Part shown: piece by piece, positions 17,766-30,449 of the stretch
Layout: the number at the start of each line of letters is the position of its first letter
Numbering within the stretch: the first letter of the stretch is position 1
Assembly: GCF_964340395.1 (NCBI RefSeq)
Contig: NC_135560.1
Location: 17,072,098-17,136,097, forward strand
DNA length: 64,000 nt
Direction of reading: 5' to 3'
From: Glandiceps talaboti
Taxonomy: Eukaryota > Hemichordata > Enteropneusta > Spengelidae
Program-made: the position numbers and the translations under genes
The notes under the pieces: generated by a model
What the model was told of the DNA's origin: nothing
The model's database searches: none
Seen by the model: only the letters and a program-made list of their open reading frames with translations

Positions 17766-20700
17766 CATAACCGCAGACACACAACACTTACGTCAGTTCT
17801 CCAAACATGTGAATTCTTTCAATTTTCTGTCAAGTAGATAAACAAAGCCATCATTTATTGTTATTTAGAATATTTGGGCAGTTATTAACCTAGTCGACAA
17901 CATAATTCGCCGATAAAACATAAAAATCCTCCACATAGCCATGATATTTTCAGATTTAAGAATGTTATCACTTAATCTTCTCAAAATCCTGATACAAAAT
18001 TGTACAGTACACAGTTGCCTACAAATTTTTGTCACTGAATCTGTGAGAAGAGTAGCTGAGTAATGACTAACCAAACTATCATCGTGGTAACGTATATAGT
18101 TACTGTTAGTGTCACGTGAGTTCAGAAAATGCAAAACGAAAGGTTGATCATGAATACTTATTTCGACACATAACTTATTCTTGTAGAATTATTGATAATT
18201 AGTTACTATCTGGAACCCTCAGGTTATAGAATGAAAAGGAATAGTCCAGTAGTTAACATATGTGAACGGGGAAAAACGAATTATCTCCTGCTCTGTACAC
18301 CTCTTTCAGTTTTTAGCCGTGTGACAGTCTAAAAAATAGTTTTAAAAATTTGACTTTCAACTGGATTTTGACATTGCAAATTCTTACTTTATCTTAAGTT
18401 ATCTTGATACTTTACTACACAGGTCACTTCTTAGTATTTAGTCCACTGAGGTTTCTGGTAGACAATATTTGGCGGGAGGGGGCGGGGGTGTCAGCGTAAT
18501 ATTACAGTCATAGTGACAAGTGGCATTGAAATCAATCAATAACACTACTGACACCGTAACTTTACACTCACCTTTCTGTCAACATTAGCACCATCGGCCA
18601 ACCCCTTTATTTCATCATAGAAATACGAAGCTGTTAAATTAAATTATTGGAGGGGAAAGGTTTGATTTAGTACATCATATTGGCCACATGAATGAAATAA
18701 ACGTATATTCAATGCAATGAAAATCGTCTGTAGGCAATTTCTTGCTTAAAAAAATTGTCATTGTAAAGTTTTTTACGGAAACTAAATAATACAACACGCG
18801 GCATTATTTATGGTAAGCATATCTCGTCCCTCCAAAATAAAATTTTTGATATGATGTATATTTATAGCAGAATTGGACTTTGGACTAACTTTGACCAAAT
18901 TCTTCAGAGGTTGTAGACCTTGAAGGTTTCTATGAAGATCGTGTACAAACGATCGTCAATATTGTGACTACGGTAACTGTAAAGATTTAGAGAATAATCA
19001 AAAAATAGTCCAGGAAAACAAACTCACGTGTGTATGGTTTTGTAGCAGCTATCTCCAATTCTAATGCCACTTCCAATCTATTTACACAAAACCAAAGAAT
19101 ATACAATTTCAAACAACGAATATTCAGTGTGAGAAATTCTGTCATGGAGATTGCACATTCAAACGACAGGGAACTGCTTTTTTTACATTCATATCGCAAT
19201 GGTATACAGAGAGAGGAAGGCACGCTCGAGAGTTATAAAACTTACCCAAAATTGGCAACGTCCTTTAGAAACCAAGGCTGAAAGAAGCCAGGCACTGTCT
19301 TATTTACTGCGTCAATCTGTAGAGAAAAAAATTCAAAACCAACCATTCCAGTGCACTGATATAATCTCTTATACTATAACTTATAATTTGTCAAATTACA
19401 AACTGAATACAAGTGTTTGAAATCAAAGCGAGCACAGTGAAAATTAGAATACAGCCAAAACACTTTAAAGGTGCTGATGAAGCATAATGGATAGGAATAC
19501 TTACATTTCTGCTAAACTGGGTATTAGCTCGTTCAAAACATACATAAAATGATTGTCATTACAGTATAAACATAAATGTGGTTTTGAAAACCTCTGCATG
19601 TTGCAATTTTTGGTCAAGCAAAGAGAGAGAGCTGGTATGTGTAAAATTCGAGTGACTGAACCAACTCCTCGCTACTGAAGGAAGCTTTAGATTGTACAAT
19701 GTTGTACTCACTATTTCAGATTCGAAATATTTCCAGGCTGCATCAATCATGGCTGAAGCCTCATCCTTCATAATAGCGCCATGTGCATAACCTCTCTCAT
19801 AAGGTGAACCTTTATCACAAATTGATAAAAAGATATTAGTTGTAATTGTGATACTTTTTATTTATTTATTCTTTAGATTTTAAATGAACCTAAAGGGTGA
19901 TGACATATACGTTGGGCTACTTTGCATTAGACAAAACAGCACTACTTAGCGTTGACACAGAATATACAATATTATGTCCATGGTGGCTGATCGATCTCAG
20001 ATTACCTCGGTAAGTAACTTGGTATGTATATATGCATCAACATATAGCGTTTTTTTGGCATAAAATGGGAACATGTTTTGTGGTCTAAATATTCAGCTCG
20101 TTTTTATATATCTTGAATGTGAAAAGATAGCAATACTCTATGTGCATGAATGGTAACGAATGACGACTTCGTTAAGAAAAGAGCGCCATCTTACCCCAGA
20201 GATGAAGAACTTTGATCAATTCGTCCTCTGTACCAACAGTATATAATTTGGCATTCTTGATTTCCTTGACAAACACTGGTGGGGCCGTCTGGATAGGGTT
20301 CAGGTTTGGTTTTGCATGGGGATCTGGCTGTAGTAAAAGACAGCATAGGAATCAATATCTATTTATCAAACAGCAACCTTTTTTTCAAAACCGCTTACAG
20401 TTGGTATTTTTTTAATACCAAATTGTTACTTTACTCATTGTTCTAATAATAAGTTAAACACTGCATCCAAAATAATTGTACATGCATTTGTACCGACGAT
20501 GAAAACTTGTTTAAATTAAATGTACCCTTGGATTTAGATAGATAGCTGATGATAACAGTATAGGTCAGGTTCACCAACTATAATGAGACTTTCAACTTCA
20601 CATTATCAAATAACGGACATAAAGACAGTGTAGATTGAATAAGTAGAAGATATCGTTTGTTAAGACAATTTACTAGAACGTTTTATGTATGTCAAAATGA

Positions 20701-20978
20701 GTAAATATGAGCATAGCATAATTTCAAGTACTAAGTTCCCTATAAAGTTATCGAAGCAGTCCACGGTCAAAGAACAGCGTCCTGACCGATATGTCTGGTG
20801 ACATCTCTTGGTAAACATACGCCCATTAACCCGCCCTGCTTCACTGCACCCCCCCCCCCCCCTTTACACACACAAACATCTAAATGTACTAAAATTGTAC
20901 GTAATTTACCTTTGCATAGCATCCTAGTATGGAAACTAGCGCTACCAAGAGTACAACTTGAATACTTGTAGCCGACAT
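14826..20978 (-). CDS. dcd1-like Ntn hydrolase (peptidase C45/acid ceramidase-related), copy C, complete
   Basis: Fourteen exons: 20910-20978, 20195-20327, 19712-19809, 19246-19316, 19028-19077, 18572-18630, 17792-17826, 17408-17502, 16980-17087, 16692-16786, 16185-16295, 15711-15825, 15180-15396, 14826-14883. The coding length is again 1314 nt (437 aa, TAA stop). The signal peptide is MSATSIQVVLLVALVSILGCYAK. The candidate nucleophile is Cys176 in KGSCSMYGAWGKALP, followed by QLRALDWASGG. Sequons include NKT in exon 4 and NIT in exon 13. Exon 9 is two codons shorter than in B. A 78-bp direct duplication covers the end of exon 8 and its splice donor, giving an in-frame alternative donor with no stop. 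A possible AATAAA signal (minus strand, 14782-14787) lies about 40 nt past the stop. Closest in sequence to B, so B and C look like the younger pair. Confidence 0.87.
17259..17414 (-). repeat. 78-bp tandem duplication including the exon 8 splice donor of copy C
   Basis: Positions 17259-17332 and 17337-17410 are identical by eye (period 78). The unit contains the last three exon bases and the donor. The duplicate donor after 17330 is therefore intact, and the 78-nt extension is in frame with no stop, so a 26-residue longer isoform directly after the RALDW segment is possible. Confidence 0.85.
17698..17762. repeat. (GC)n-(AC)n dinucleotide repeat, copy C intron 7
   Basis: A short GC-alternating start followed by about 25 AC units, ending about 30 bp from the exon 7 donor. 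Confidence 0.93.
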
Positions 20979-21060
20979 ACCGTAACTTCGACAATACGTT
21001 GTATACAAGTAGACTGATGACTGCTACCTAAATAAAACCAATCGAGTGCGATGACCTTAT

Positions 21061-21100
21061 CAAAGTCCTCGCTATCTTGTCAGCTGATAGCGGTCATATG
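21061..21100 (+). promoter_or_regulatory. Composite HNF4 / E-box-GATA motif cluster, copy C promoter
   Basis: CAAAGTCC (21061-21068) and TCAGCTGATAG (21080-21090) occur 83-112 bp upstream of the copy C start, separated by exactly 11 bases as in copy B although the spacer sequence differs. The third element is GTCATATGAT, which departs from the CLEAR consensus found at the same place in B. Confidence 0.5.
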
Positions 21101-21568
21101 ATTAGCTGTCCTGATTAAAGGACGATCGGACAATGCTTTCAAAATTGTTTATTTAATCAGCAAATTGAACACAAAGACTGCAAGATCCGTTGTTGTTTCC
21201 ACTTATGTAGCTACAAACTCCACAGGTTTGAAGCCTGTGGTTACAAAAGCGGACGTAATAGATCATTTAGTTTAATATAAAACGATAATCCGATAATTAT
21301 CTATTGTGTAGCAGTACTGTGATGGTGTCTTATCTTCTATAGCTGTTGTCTATATGTGTGTAGCAATGAAAGATGTTGTTTTGTCTTCTATAAGCTACCA
21401 ACACACATTTATAAATAACAGTAAATACAGTAAATACACAATGATAGATTATTATTCGAAAGATATTTTCAAAATAGATTTCCCAAGAGTTTGGCTGATA
21501 CACAGGTAATCAGTGGAAATCTGTATTGGAAGAACTAAAGGTTGTTCGCCAACTAGACAGGTCATCTT

Positions 21569-21571
<3 letters not shown>

Positions 21572-21623
<52 letters not shown>

Positions 21624-21648
21624 CATGTATATATATTATTATATATAG
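21572..21648. repeat. (TA)n repeat between copies C and D
   Basis: About 25 TA units followed by a degenerate AT-rich tail; lies between the two direct repeats at 21438 and 21950. Confidence 0.92.
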
Positions 21649-21703
21649 ATTGATTCAAGTGCCTGTGGCAGATACCCTGTGGTTATCGTACTAACATATA
21701 GAG

Positions 21704-21945
21704 CCTGTTACGATTCTTATCAGTGACACATGTAACATGATTTGAAAATATGACATTGTTTCTAATTTATAAAGTTCTCGTGACCTACTTTATGGGTATT
21801 TCCGTCATATTCTGACAATACTGTCGCTATGTGTCATAGATAGAGTCGCCATATAAATAAATAATGCCGATATATTTAATGTACCTTTCTTCAAGGTTTT
21901 GATTATGCCAATTTACAATCTTCTCAAGGCATTAGTGCATTACTG
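21704..21945 (-). repeat. Duplicated 5'-flank block shared by copies C and D
   Basis: 21704-21842 resembles 30450-30590 (CGATTCTTATCA, GATTTGAAAAT, CATTGTTTxTAAT, TATAAAGTTC, TCATATTCTGACAATAC). 21860-21945 resembles 30893-30965 (CCTTTCTTC, AGGTTTTGATTA, GGCAT-AGTGCATT). The block was probably carried along in the gene duplication. The D side has about 300 extra bases between the two parts. Confidence 0.7.
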
Positions 21946-22246
21946 ATACACAATGATAGACTTTTATTTGAAAAATAATGTTAAAATAAATTTCCCAGGA
22001 GCTTGTCTAATATACACAGGTAATCAGTGTTAATCTGTACAGGAATAGTGAGAGGTTGTCCCCAACTGGACAAGTAAACTTAAATTTAAAGTCATTTATC
22101 TCTGAAGAGTGTGTTGGTCTTGGCTAGACATTGATACGGACAGCAACAATATTTTGAAAAATCGAAATGAATAGCATAAAGAGATTGGGATAACATAACA
22201 CTCTTCTTCTACATTTGCAACACACACAAACGAATCAACAAACAAA

Positions 22247-22343
22247 ACATACATACATACATACATACATACATACATACATACATACATACATACATAC
22301 ATACATACATACACACATGCACACGTTTACATACATGCACACG

Positions 22344-22375
<32 letters not shown>

Positions 22376-22381
22376 CACACG

Positions 22382-22413
<32 letters not shown>

Positions 22414-22556
22414 CATACATACATACATACATACATACATACATACATACATACATACATACATACATACATACATACATACATACATACATACATACAT
22501 ACATACATACATACATACATACATACATACATACATACATACATACATACATACAA
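22247..22556. repeat. (CATA)n microsatellite 3' of copy D
   Basis: About 310 bp with three ACACGTTTACATACATG-type interruptions. Situated roughly 290 bp downstream of the copy D stop codon. Confidence 0.95.
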
Positions 22557-22842
22557 ATACTTTTGTTCATGCCAGACGAATCTGAATTACTTTATTTAAC
22601 GATTAACAATATACTTCACATTAGTGTTACATTACAATAAAATAATTTATATAATCATACGTGTTTGTTTTCTTGTGAAATTACAGATATTTAACTTGGT
22701 TGATTAAAAAATCTGACGTCTTCATTTACCGTAAATCGAAGTATGGAAAAGCAATAAGGTAATAGTATGGGTATAACTTTAGTTAACCTATATACTATTC
22801 ATCGATTATCATTTAACACGTGATAAAGGTATCACAGTCATA

Positions 22843-25800
22843 TCAAACAGTAGGTTTAGACTCGCCGAAAAGATCCTTCATGTTCAGACGAATAAAGGGT
22901 CTGAAGAATAATTAAAGAAAGAAAGAAAGATTACTAAATCAATATCACTGAGTAAATATTTTCTGAAAATGTGCACAATCCTTTTAATTTAAAAGCAATT
23001 TCTTATATGTCAGAGTTTAAGTCTTCGGTTTACTTCATAAAAAAATATAGATATCAAATACATCAAACTACTAAATCAAAAAGTGATCTCGTACTGATAT
23101 GAGCTAAGAGGGACACTTGTACCCACCTGTCAAAGGCCTGCGGTGGACCACTGCCACTGTCCTTTCTGGCGTGTGCAACGTACATGTAGTTTTGGTTCAG
23201 ATCGTAAATAGCACAGTGTGTATCACCACTTTGAATGATCGACACAATATCTCGGATGGCATTTTCTGCCGTTATGTTACCATGGTATTTATTCAGTTGT
23301 CTAGAAAATACAGTGTCGTAATTTTGATGCTGCCATCCCATACCTAGAAACACAGAAAATCCTTTTTAGTCCATAGAATCAGAGGTGCCAAAAGTGGCCT
23401 TGTGTGTCAGAAGTGTTATACATCTATCAAGCCGTGCTCTTATACTCTCTCAGCTTTTCAAAATGAATTTGTGTAAAATAAGATAAAATAAATTCGAGTT
23501 TATAAGTCAATACAATTAAATCTGTCGGCGAGGCAAGTTCGTCTCTTCGATGTCTTGTATCACCTTGAAACTCCAAAAAACCTTCCCTGAAAAAACAGTA
23601 TCTCTGATTTGATATAGTACCTGTATGTTGTGACGTATAGAATTTCATGTTTTGTAGTGTATTGTTTGTGTTTGTGCTGTAATCCACTATCGTGATAACT
23701 ATTGTTTTCTGTGTATTATTCTTGGAAGTCACAATGCTAATTTTACTTTGAATAACAAAATGTACAACATACTCCAATATACAGCACCATCTATACGTGG
23801 ATGCCAATCTCCCATTGGTAGCATATTCTTATCATCGTAAAAGTTGGACACGCCAGCAGAATACTGCACTCCGCGGAACGTACCAAGCTAAGGTAGAGAA
23901 CATGTTATCGAATATCGTTATTAATAAGTGTATAATATGCTGACTTGTCACGATGGTGATTGACAAGATGAATAGTCATTGAGATTGTGACATAGTTGTT
24001 ACTTTGTTACTCTTGTAACTAACCAATGGTAAGAAATTACTAAATCTTGTTTTTTAGTGTATTTCTCTGTTTTATCCCCTTGTGCTCCTTCCCTCTAAAT
24101 TCCAAAGTAACCGGTTCGGAACTTAATTCCATCGAACACCTATCTACCCATTCCAAACCCTTCTTAAACGTACACAATATGTCTCTTCTGACACCAGCCA
24201 GGCACACATTAACCGTTTCTCAGCCCCCCCCCCCCCTCCCCCTCCACACACACACAGTCATCACTGGCCATTCCAAACACATCACATATACACATTTTGA
24301 CCCCTGAGCTCAACCAAATATCCACGCCCTCATCCACACACACAAAACCATCGATGTATCAACTTTGACATCCTGAATACCCACCTTATGTACATCCATC
24401 CTACCATCCCAAATGCCCCGCCCCATACGCTGCAATCCTTCACACACTAGTACTCACCTTGCCGTCCCCAACACCCATCAAAAGATGGCATGTCCTGTGA
24501 GCGTTAGCAATCCTGTTAATAGAGTCATCGACAGTGTTGTCAAACTGCAAGATATCTCGTAGCAAATACTGAAAATATAAAAGAAAAGTATTCAAAATAA
24601 AAGATATTTGAACATATCTGTGAGTTTTAAAGGATCCGAGTATATCATGCTCTTGATACTCACAGTGAAAGGAACGCCACTTCTTGATTCTGAGCCCCAG
24701 CTGTCATCAGCATCCACAATACCAATCTCACTGATTGCCATTTGCTTTGATGACATTCCTCAAAACAGAAGATAAAGTAATCAAATAGAGTTATTTAGTT
24801 TACCGGTTTTTGAAAACTACAGTTTATCTATGACAGCGACTTTATATAAAACCGAATCTATGATTGAACGATAGACCCAAATGTATGGAAATAATGAAAG
24901 CGTATAGTAAGCATATACAACATTCTAACCAAGATCCCGTGCACCATGGCATAGAACAAACAAACCAAAACCAACCACTAAGGAGTATAACAAAGTATGT
25001 ATACTTTAGAGAAAATATCACAGTGTTCTGAAACAAACAAGATATCATCGACATATCATAGCATCTGTAACGTCCCCTGTATGTATTTGTACCTGTTATA
25101 GATCCTATCCAGGCTGTCCATCCCACATTGGCAAAGGCGTGGCCATTCGTACCGTCAGGGTCAGGGTGATACACAGTGACTTGGGGATAATTTTTGAAAG
25201 GACCTTGAAAAACAAACGAAATTTTGGTCGTGTTTACGAATTCATAAGCAAAGACATAGTTAATTACTTGACAGCAAATATATAATACAAATTTGATTAA
25301 TGTCAAAGTAACTTTTTTCAAGTTACTATACCAGATTATATGTCTTCTTTTTTCTTTGCCCCTGTTATTAATTGAGGATTTTATTCATATTCCTTCAACG
25401 TCACTTTAAGATTTGTAGACGTCATTAATATCGCTCGCCACATGCGTACCCGAGTGTTGAAAAGAGTGCCTACTATATCTATTGTCCAGTCTAAAGGCTA
25501 CCTACCGTCCATATTCCAATCAAGTGCCCTGAGCTGTAATACGGTTCCAGGTGTCGGTACTGCTTTTCCCCATGCACCAAACATTGAACAGGTACCCTTG
25601 CTGTGAATCATACACAGAGCATGACTATCCAAATACTACCAAACCAAAAGACTATAAAGTTTAAATAAGGCGGTGTATTCTGAGTTATGTAATTTGTAAC
25701 GAAAAAAAACATCGTGCCGCCCAATTTAAACTCTATAGTCACTCTGGTTTGGTAGTAACAACTTTAACGTGACACTTTATATTGACATTTATATTAAACC

Positions 25801-28800
25801 AATTACCTTTAATTTCCGACATCATAATAGATACTTTCACTCAGTGTAGAATTTATAAATTGAAAACGTCTATATCTGTCATTCAAGGGTTATATGTAAT
25901 TACTATTACAGAGCAGCTTGTTACTCATAATTTAGATGTGACGGCTGATGACTCTCAATAGTACAGATAATTAGTTTACTGAATGATTTTAATTTAAATA
26001 ATAAGAAAGTAATCAACATATCGTACAGGTTAACTCCAAATGATATAGAGCTCAAATACTTAATTACCATATCTTGTAACAAGTGTGTAGTTTGCACAAT
26101 AATAATGTAACTTTAAGCAATAAAACTTAGAAAAGACAGTATCTGTATTGGTAACTCTTATTTTTTTCCCACTTTTCAATCTACGAAGAACAAAAGTAAC
26201 TTGATGTCAACTAGTGCATATGTACTTTATCGATCAGCCAAATTATGAATACATTGTGGAGTTTATGAAGATAACTTCATATTACAATGAAAGTACACCA
26301 TATAAGTAACGCAACTTTAGCCGATCACGGCCAATAATAAGATTAGGTACGTCTAACTTATATAACAAAATTATTGAAACGCGTCTTTCTTAAAAATTGA
26401 AGAAGAAAACAACATTCTTTAAAATAACACTCACGTGATTTCACCTAGCATATGTATCCCTTTCAATTTCTGTAAAAAGAAATAATAAAAGTCATAGAGC
26501 CAGCAAACTAGTTACTAGTAATTGTTTAGTTCTTTACCCACACCACAATAAAAGGAAAATAGACACTTAATAACTTTTGTTAATTTCCTATCTGGAAAAT
26601 TTGGAATAGGTTTCAATGATGGCCGCGAATACCTGTGGAGTATGTATGTCTGTCTGTCTGTCTGTCAGTACGTACGTACGTACTTACGCAGGTAGGTAGG
26701 TGGGTAGGTAGATGTGTGTGTGTTTTGCCATAATGCAGATCTTATTGAAGAAAAAATTATAAGATCGTCGATCTCAAAACTAAAACAAAAGTCTTAGTCC
26801 GGCTACAGAATTATACATTTTCATTCGTAAAGGAAATTCACGGACAATATTCACATAAACATCATATATACTTGTATCATCTTTATCGGTATTGGTAAAA
26901 CAAAAAAGGATTACCTTGAAATCAAGTCCGGTAGCATCGGCCATGCCTTGAAGTTCATCTAAGAAGTACTTTGCTATAAGACAGGACACACAAAGTTCAT
27001 GATACTATATATAGTATATGTGAGTCTCTAAGGACTATTTCTGTCATTTCCAGTTTTGAACACAAACACACAAATACACATAAACCATCTATTACCCAAT
27101 ATCTAAAGAAATCTCTATTGCTCTTTTAATGACGATGATATCAAAATAAGTTTAGATATCTTGTATTGATTTGTATTGTACTGTAACCATTCACTATTAC
27201 ATCTAGTGCAAGATATAAACAATTGAACCCCCGATTGAGCACTGTATACACTATTATTTCAGTGGTTCCAAACGTTGAATAAATGAAGTAATGTTTTGAA
27301 TAAGAGTTACTTACATGTATATTTTTCCACCAACAAGTTTTCAAGGTCAAGAGCTAAGTCCATTCTGAATACGAATGTTACAAAAATCAAGTCAATTGTC
27401 AAAGTATGGCAGTAAGAGCAAAATTGTGGGTTGATATTTTGCTGTGTGTGGTAAGCTATAACAATTACAATTAAAAGGAATGTTTGTGCGGATGTTGGAT
27501 TAATTATCTATGACAATCATTAACCAAGATACCTTCTCGAGATGGTAACACCAAGACAAGCCTCTGGGTTATAAAGTCATGACAAAGAGTCAAATCTCCC
27601 ACTTCAGACAGATACAAATACATTCCTTGTGGTCGTAGCCTAAGAGTACTACGTACATGAATGAACACAACCATGTTTAGCAAAACTAGTATCAATTTCC
27701 ATACCCCATATCTGCAACGTCCTTTACAAACCATTTAGTAAAGTATGGCAATGGCACCGTACTGTTTATTGCATCGATCTACAGAGAAATTAGAATATAT
27801 GTAAAGAACGAATGAAAACCCACGTTATACATCACACAAGCCAAGTTCAACGCATTCGAACAAAAAATATGTAGTTTCTACACTGGTCGTTCTACATCAT
27901 GACACTGCGTGTCTACGTCGTCGCCACCATTTTTCGATTTGTTCATAAAATTATTTTACACGGGTGTACTTGTAATTATCCCCAATATCTTTCTTCAGTC
28001 AGTCAGTCAGTCAGTCAGTCAGTCAGTCAGTCAGTCAGTCAGTCAGTCAGAAACCAGTCTCACCTAATTGTTTTCTCACTACACATCTTTTCAAATTGTG
28101 GTGACAATGCCCCGTGCGTGTTTTTCCTATTGGGACTCCTATCGAAATCCATCTTCCGTTGGGTATTCTTTAAAGTGGGGACGATGTGTAAATGTGACTA
28201 GGAATTGCAGTTATGATATAACATACAGATTTTTGTCACTACGCATCAAGGCCTTTCTGATATCCATATTTTCTTCGGCTGAACGGAGAAAATATTAGGA
28301 AAACATCTTATCGTTCGAGTGACTTCAAAAGGACTCAATACATGTATGTGCAAACATGTAAATTTCTTACTATTGTATCTTCAAGATATTTCCAAACGTC
28401 ATTGACGAATTTGGTGGCTTCCTCCTTCATAATGGTACCGTGTGCGTAACCCATGTCATAAGGACTGCCTGTATGGAGTGAAAATGGGATGATCTAGAAG
28501 GGTGTACTATCTTGTTTCATACTCAGTGTTAAACTGTGATTTTTCCTTTCATGAAACATATTAAAAAATCGACTTCGGCATCTTCGCAATTCAGTAAAGT
28601 AATTTCTAACTAATTGCATTTCCTGATAAACACCTCAACCAAAAAGGTTAGGCGAGGGTTATGTTTTCACTCCTGTTACACTGTTTGTCTGTCTGTATGT
28701 ATGTATGTATGTATGTATGTATGTATGTATGTATGTATGTATGTATGTATGTATGTATGTATGTATGTATGTATGTATGTTTGTTTGTTTGTTTGTTTGT

Positions 28801-30277
28801 CTGGAACAAGATATCTCAAAAATCCCAATCGATGATATGATTTTAGTTATGAGATTGTCCAGTTTTACCTATCTTACGGCTACTTTATAATACAAGGAAT
28901 TAAATTAGTCATGATTCCTATTAGGAACCCACTAAAGGCATTAGGGACAGATCAAAAGCTCAACATTCGACTGTTTGTGTTAGTAATACTTAACTTTAGT
29001 AATTCAACTGATCTACCGAAATGAGGAATATTTTGCTCATACTGATAATGAACGTTAATATTTTAAACAATGAAATCAAGTCATACCCCAAACATGCACG
29101 ACACTGAACGAGTCATCTCCCTTGCCCACGGTGTATAATTTGGCATTCTTCGTTTGTCTAACGAACACAGGTGAATCAGTCTGTATCGGATTCAAGTTAG
29201 GTTTGGCATGTGGATCAGGCTGTTGATAAAGGGAAGAAGACACAATAGTCCAGCGGATATGTGCAGATTTTGGGTGGAATTATTCACTTTAAATTTGTGA
29301 TAAAAGAGCCTAATTTTGTATGAAGGTAGAGTTCGATTGATTAAAAGTAGACATTGACCCACTTGTATAGATTAACAATGGCCGCCATTTTCAAGATGGC
29401 CACCATTCGGAATGCTTATTTCACAGTAGCTTGATGTGAAAATTGTTCAATTTGTGATAACTACACCGAATTTGGTATGTAGTTTTTTAATTTTATGCAA
29501 ACGGGTCATACTTAGATTTAACCAGTAGGCCAATCTCTACCTCCATACAAAATTCGATTTTATTATTTCAATACGAACAATTTTTACATCAAGCTGCTGT
29601 AAAGTAAGCATAATGAATGGCAGACATTCTTAATTTCTGCCAGTGTGTCCATATCTCTACCTTAACATCAAATTTGACAATGTTATCTGCTGGACTAAAA
29701 TAAATACAGTGATAATATGTAATTACATTTAAGACTAGCTCTCCCTTACATGAATAGCTAAATATATAACTGTTACAGTTTGTTTAAAGCGTACTGAGGT
29801 GTTGTTTTTGACCTTTGAACTTGTTGACCGTCTATGATATGACAGTTCACTGTCTCGATATACAATCGTATTCCTCGTTATTGTTGTCACACAGCCATAC
29901 ACATGTCAACGCCTCAGATATCTAAGAATGCATCAGAGGTGGTTTTACATTCTTATCATTTTAATATCAGGTTGATTCATATCAGTCTATGTCTATGTAC
30001 TCCACTGTCTATGGTTAATTACAGATTATAGCAAATACTCGTGACCTAAGATCAGTCCATTTGATCATAGACAGTGGAGGGCATACACAAATAAATAGCA
30101 ACAGATCATGTGACAGGATTAGTTACGATAGCTTATAATTATGCGGACGCATCTGAAGGAATGTTTTTTCGAAGTAACTCTTCTAGTGTTTATGTAATAG
30201 TTCGTGGAGTGTAGACTTACCCCTGCAAGTGTTGAGGTTACAGTCAACAACAAGCAACAAGCAATGATCGATCTCAT
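22843..30277 (-). CDS. dcd1-like Ntn hydrolase (peptidase C45/acid ceramidase-related), copy D, complete
   Basis: Fourteen exons: 30221-30277, 29087-29219, 28371-28468, 27705-27778, 27315-27364, 26915-26973, 26435-26469, 25506-25600, 25093-25203, 24664-24758, 24458-24568, 23773-23887, 23127-23343, 22843-22900. The total is 1308 nt, 435 aa, TGA stop. The signal peptide is [19 protein letters not shown]. The candidate nucleophile is Cys173 in [15 protein letters not shown], then [11 protein letters not shown]. This is the most divergent copy: one extra codon in exon 4, LLVEKYT in place of AATKPYT in exon 5, and [10 protein letters not shown] in place of DTFGKESRFG in exon 10. All exon phases match B and C. 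It is the upstream-most gene of the tandem array and lies head-to-head, 897 bp apart, with the first SLC27A gene, so the two could share regulatory DNA. The substrate cannot be deduced. Confidence 0.86.
25633..25759. mobile_element. Short inverted-repeat element (MITE-like), copy D intron 7
   Basis: Left arm about 25633-25673 (ACTACCAAACCA then GACTATA and AGTTTAAAT) pairs with right arm about 25709-25759 (AGTTTAAACTCTATAGTC then GGTTTGGTAGT) around a small spacer. A related single arm is found near 47553-47611, so the sequence is dispersed. Confidence 0.55.
27995..28050. repeat. (CAGT)n microsatellite, copy D intron 3
   Basis: About 14 CAGT units. No other feature was recognised in this roughly 590-bp intron. 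Confidence 0.93.
28688..28801. repeat. (GTAT)n-(GTTT)n microsatellite, copy D intron 2
   Basis: About 20 GTAT units grading into GTTT units. Confidence 0.94.
29246..29697. mobile_element. Putative TA-flanked MITE in intron 1 of copy D
   Basis: About 452 bp bounded by TAGTCCAGCGGATA and TTATCTGCTGGACTA, short imperfect inverted ends with TA at each border (Tc1/mariner-like target). Internally, two further inverted pairs occur: 29309-29340 with 29537-29563, and 29413-29451 with 29577-29613. No coding potential was seen. Confidence 0.6.
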
Positions 30278-30405
30278 CGTTTCAGTGTTATTCACAACAG
30301 CTGTATATGGCGGCTCGGTAGTTGCAAAGTTCGTTGCTACAGTCGATAGAAAACACTTAATTTATATGTGGTCACTTTGAAACAGCTCAGAACAAAGGTG
30401 TAGTG

Positions 30406-30413
30406 GGACTTTG
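30406..30413 (-). promoter_or_regulatory. HNF4-type motif (CAAAGTCC, reversed), copy D promoter
   Basis: GGACTTTGACC lies about 130 bp upstream of the copy D start, in the opposite orientation to the motif in copies A-C. It falls in the 897-bp interval shared with the divergently transcribed SLC27A copy 1. A second partial site, CAAAGG, is at about 30393. Confidence 0.4.
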
Positions 30414-30449
30414 ACCACAGACAACCCGTGGTCATACATTTAGAATCGA

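Larger units (their letters stand above)
21438..22080 (+). repeat. Two direct repeats (about 130 bp, period about 512 bp)
   Basis: 21438-21572 and 21950-22080 share CACAATGATAGA, ATTTCCCA, ACACAGGTAATCAGTG and a GGTTGT-x3-CCAACTxGACA end, with scattered substitutions. They lie between hydrolase copies D and C and flank a (TA)n tract and the block homologous to the copy D promoter region. Confidence 0.65.
20979..22842. other. Intergenic region between copies D and C
   Basis: Holds the copy C promoter cluster, two 130-bp direct repeats, a (TA)n tract, the flank block shared with copy D and a (CATA)n tract. No coding gene is recognised. Confidence 0.7.

Noticed and set aside
23427-23807. 126-codon minus-strand open frame
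   Set aside because: It spans the copy D intron 12 boundary and exon 12 in the wrong frame. A chance opening.
27995-28050. Regular short repeats that could be read as a CRISPR array
   Set aside because: They are 4-bp microsatellites without unique spacers, in an animal intron.
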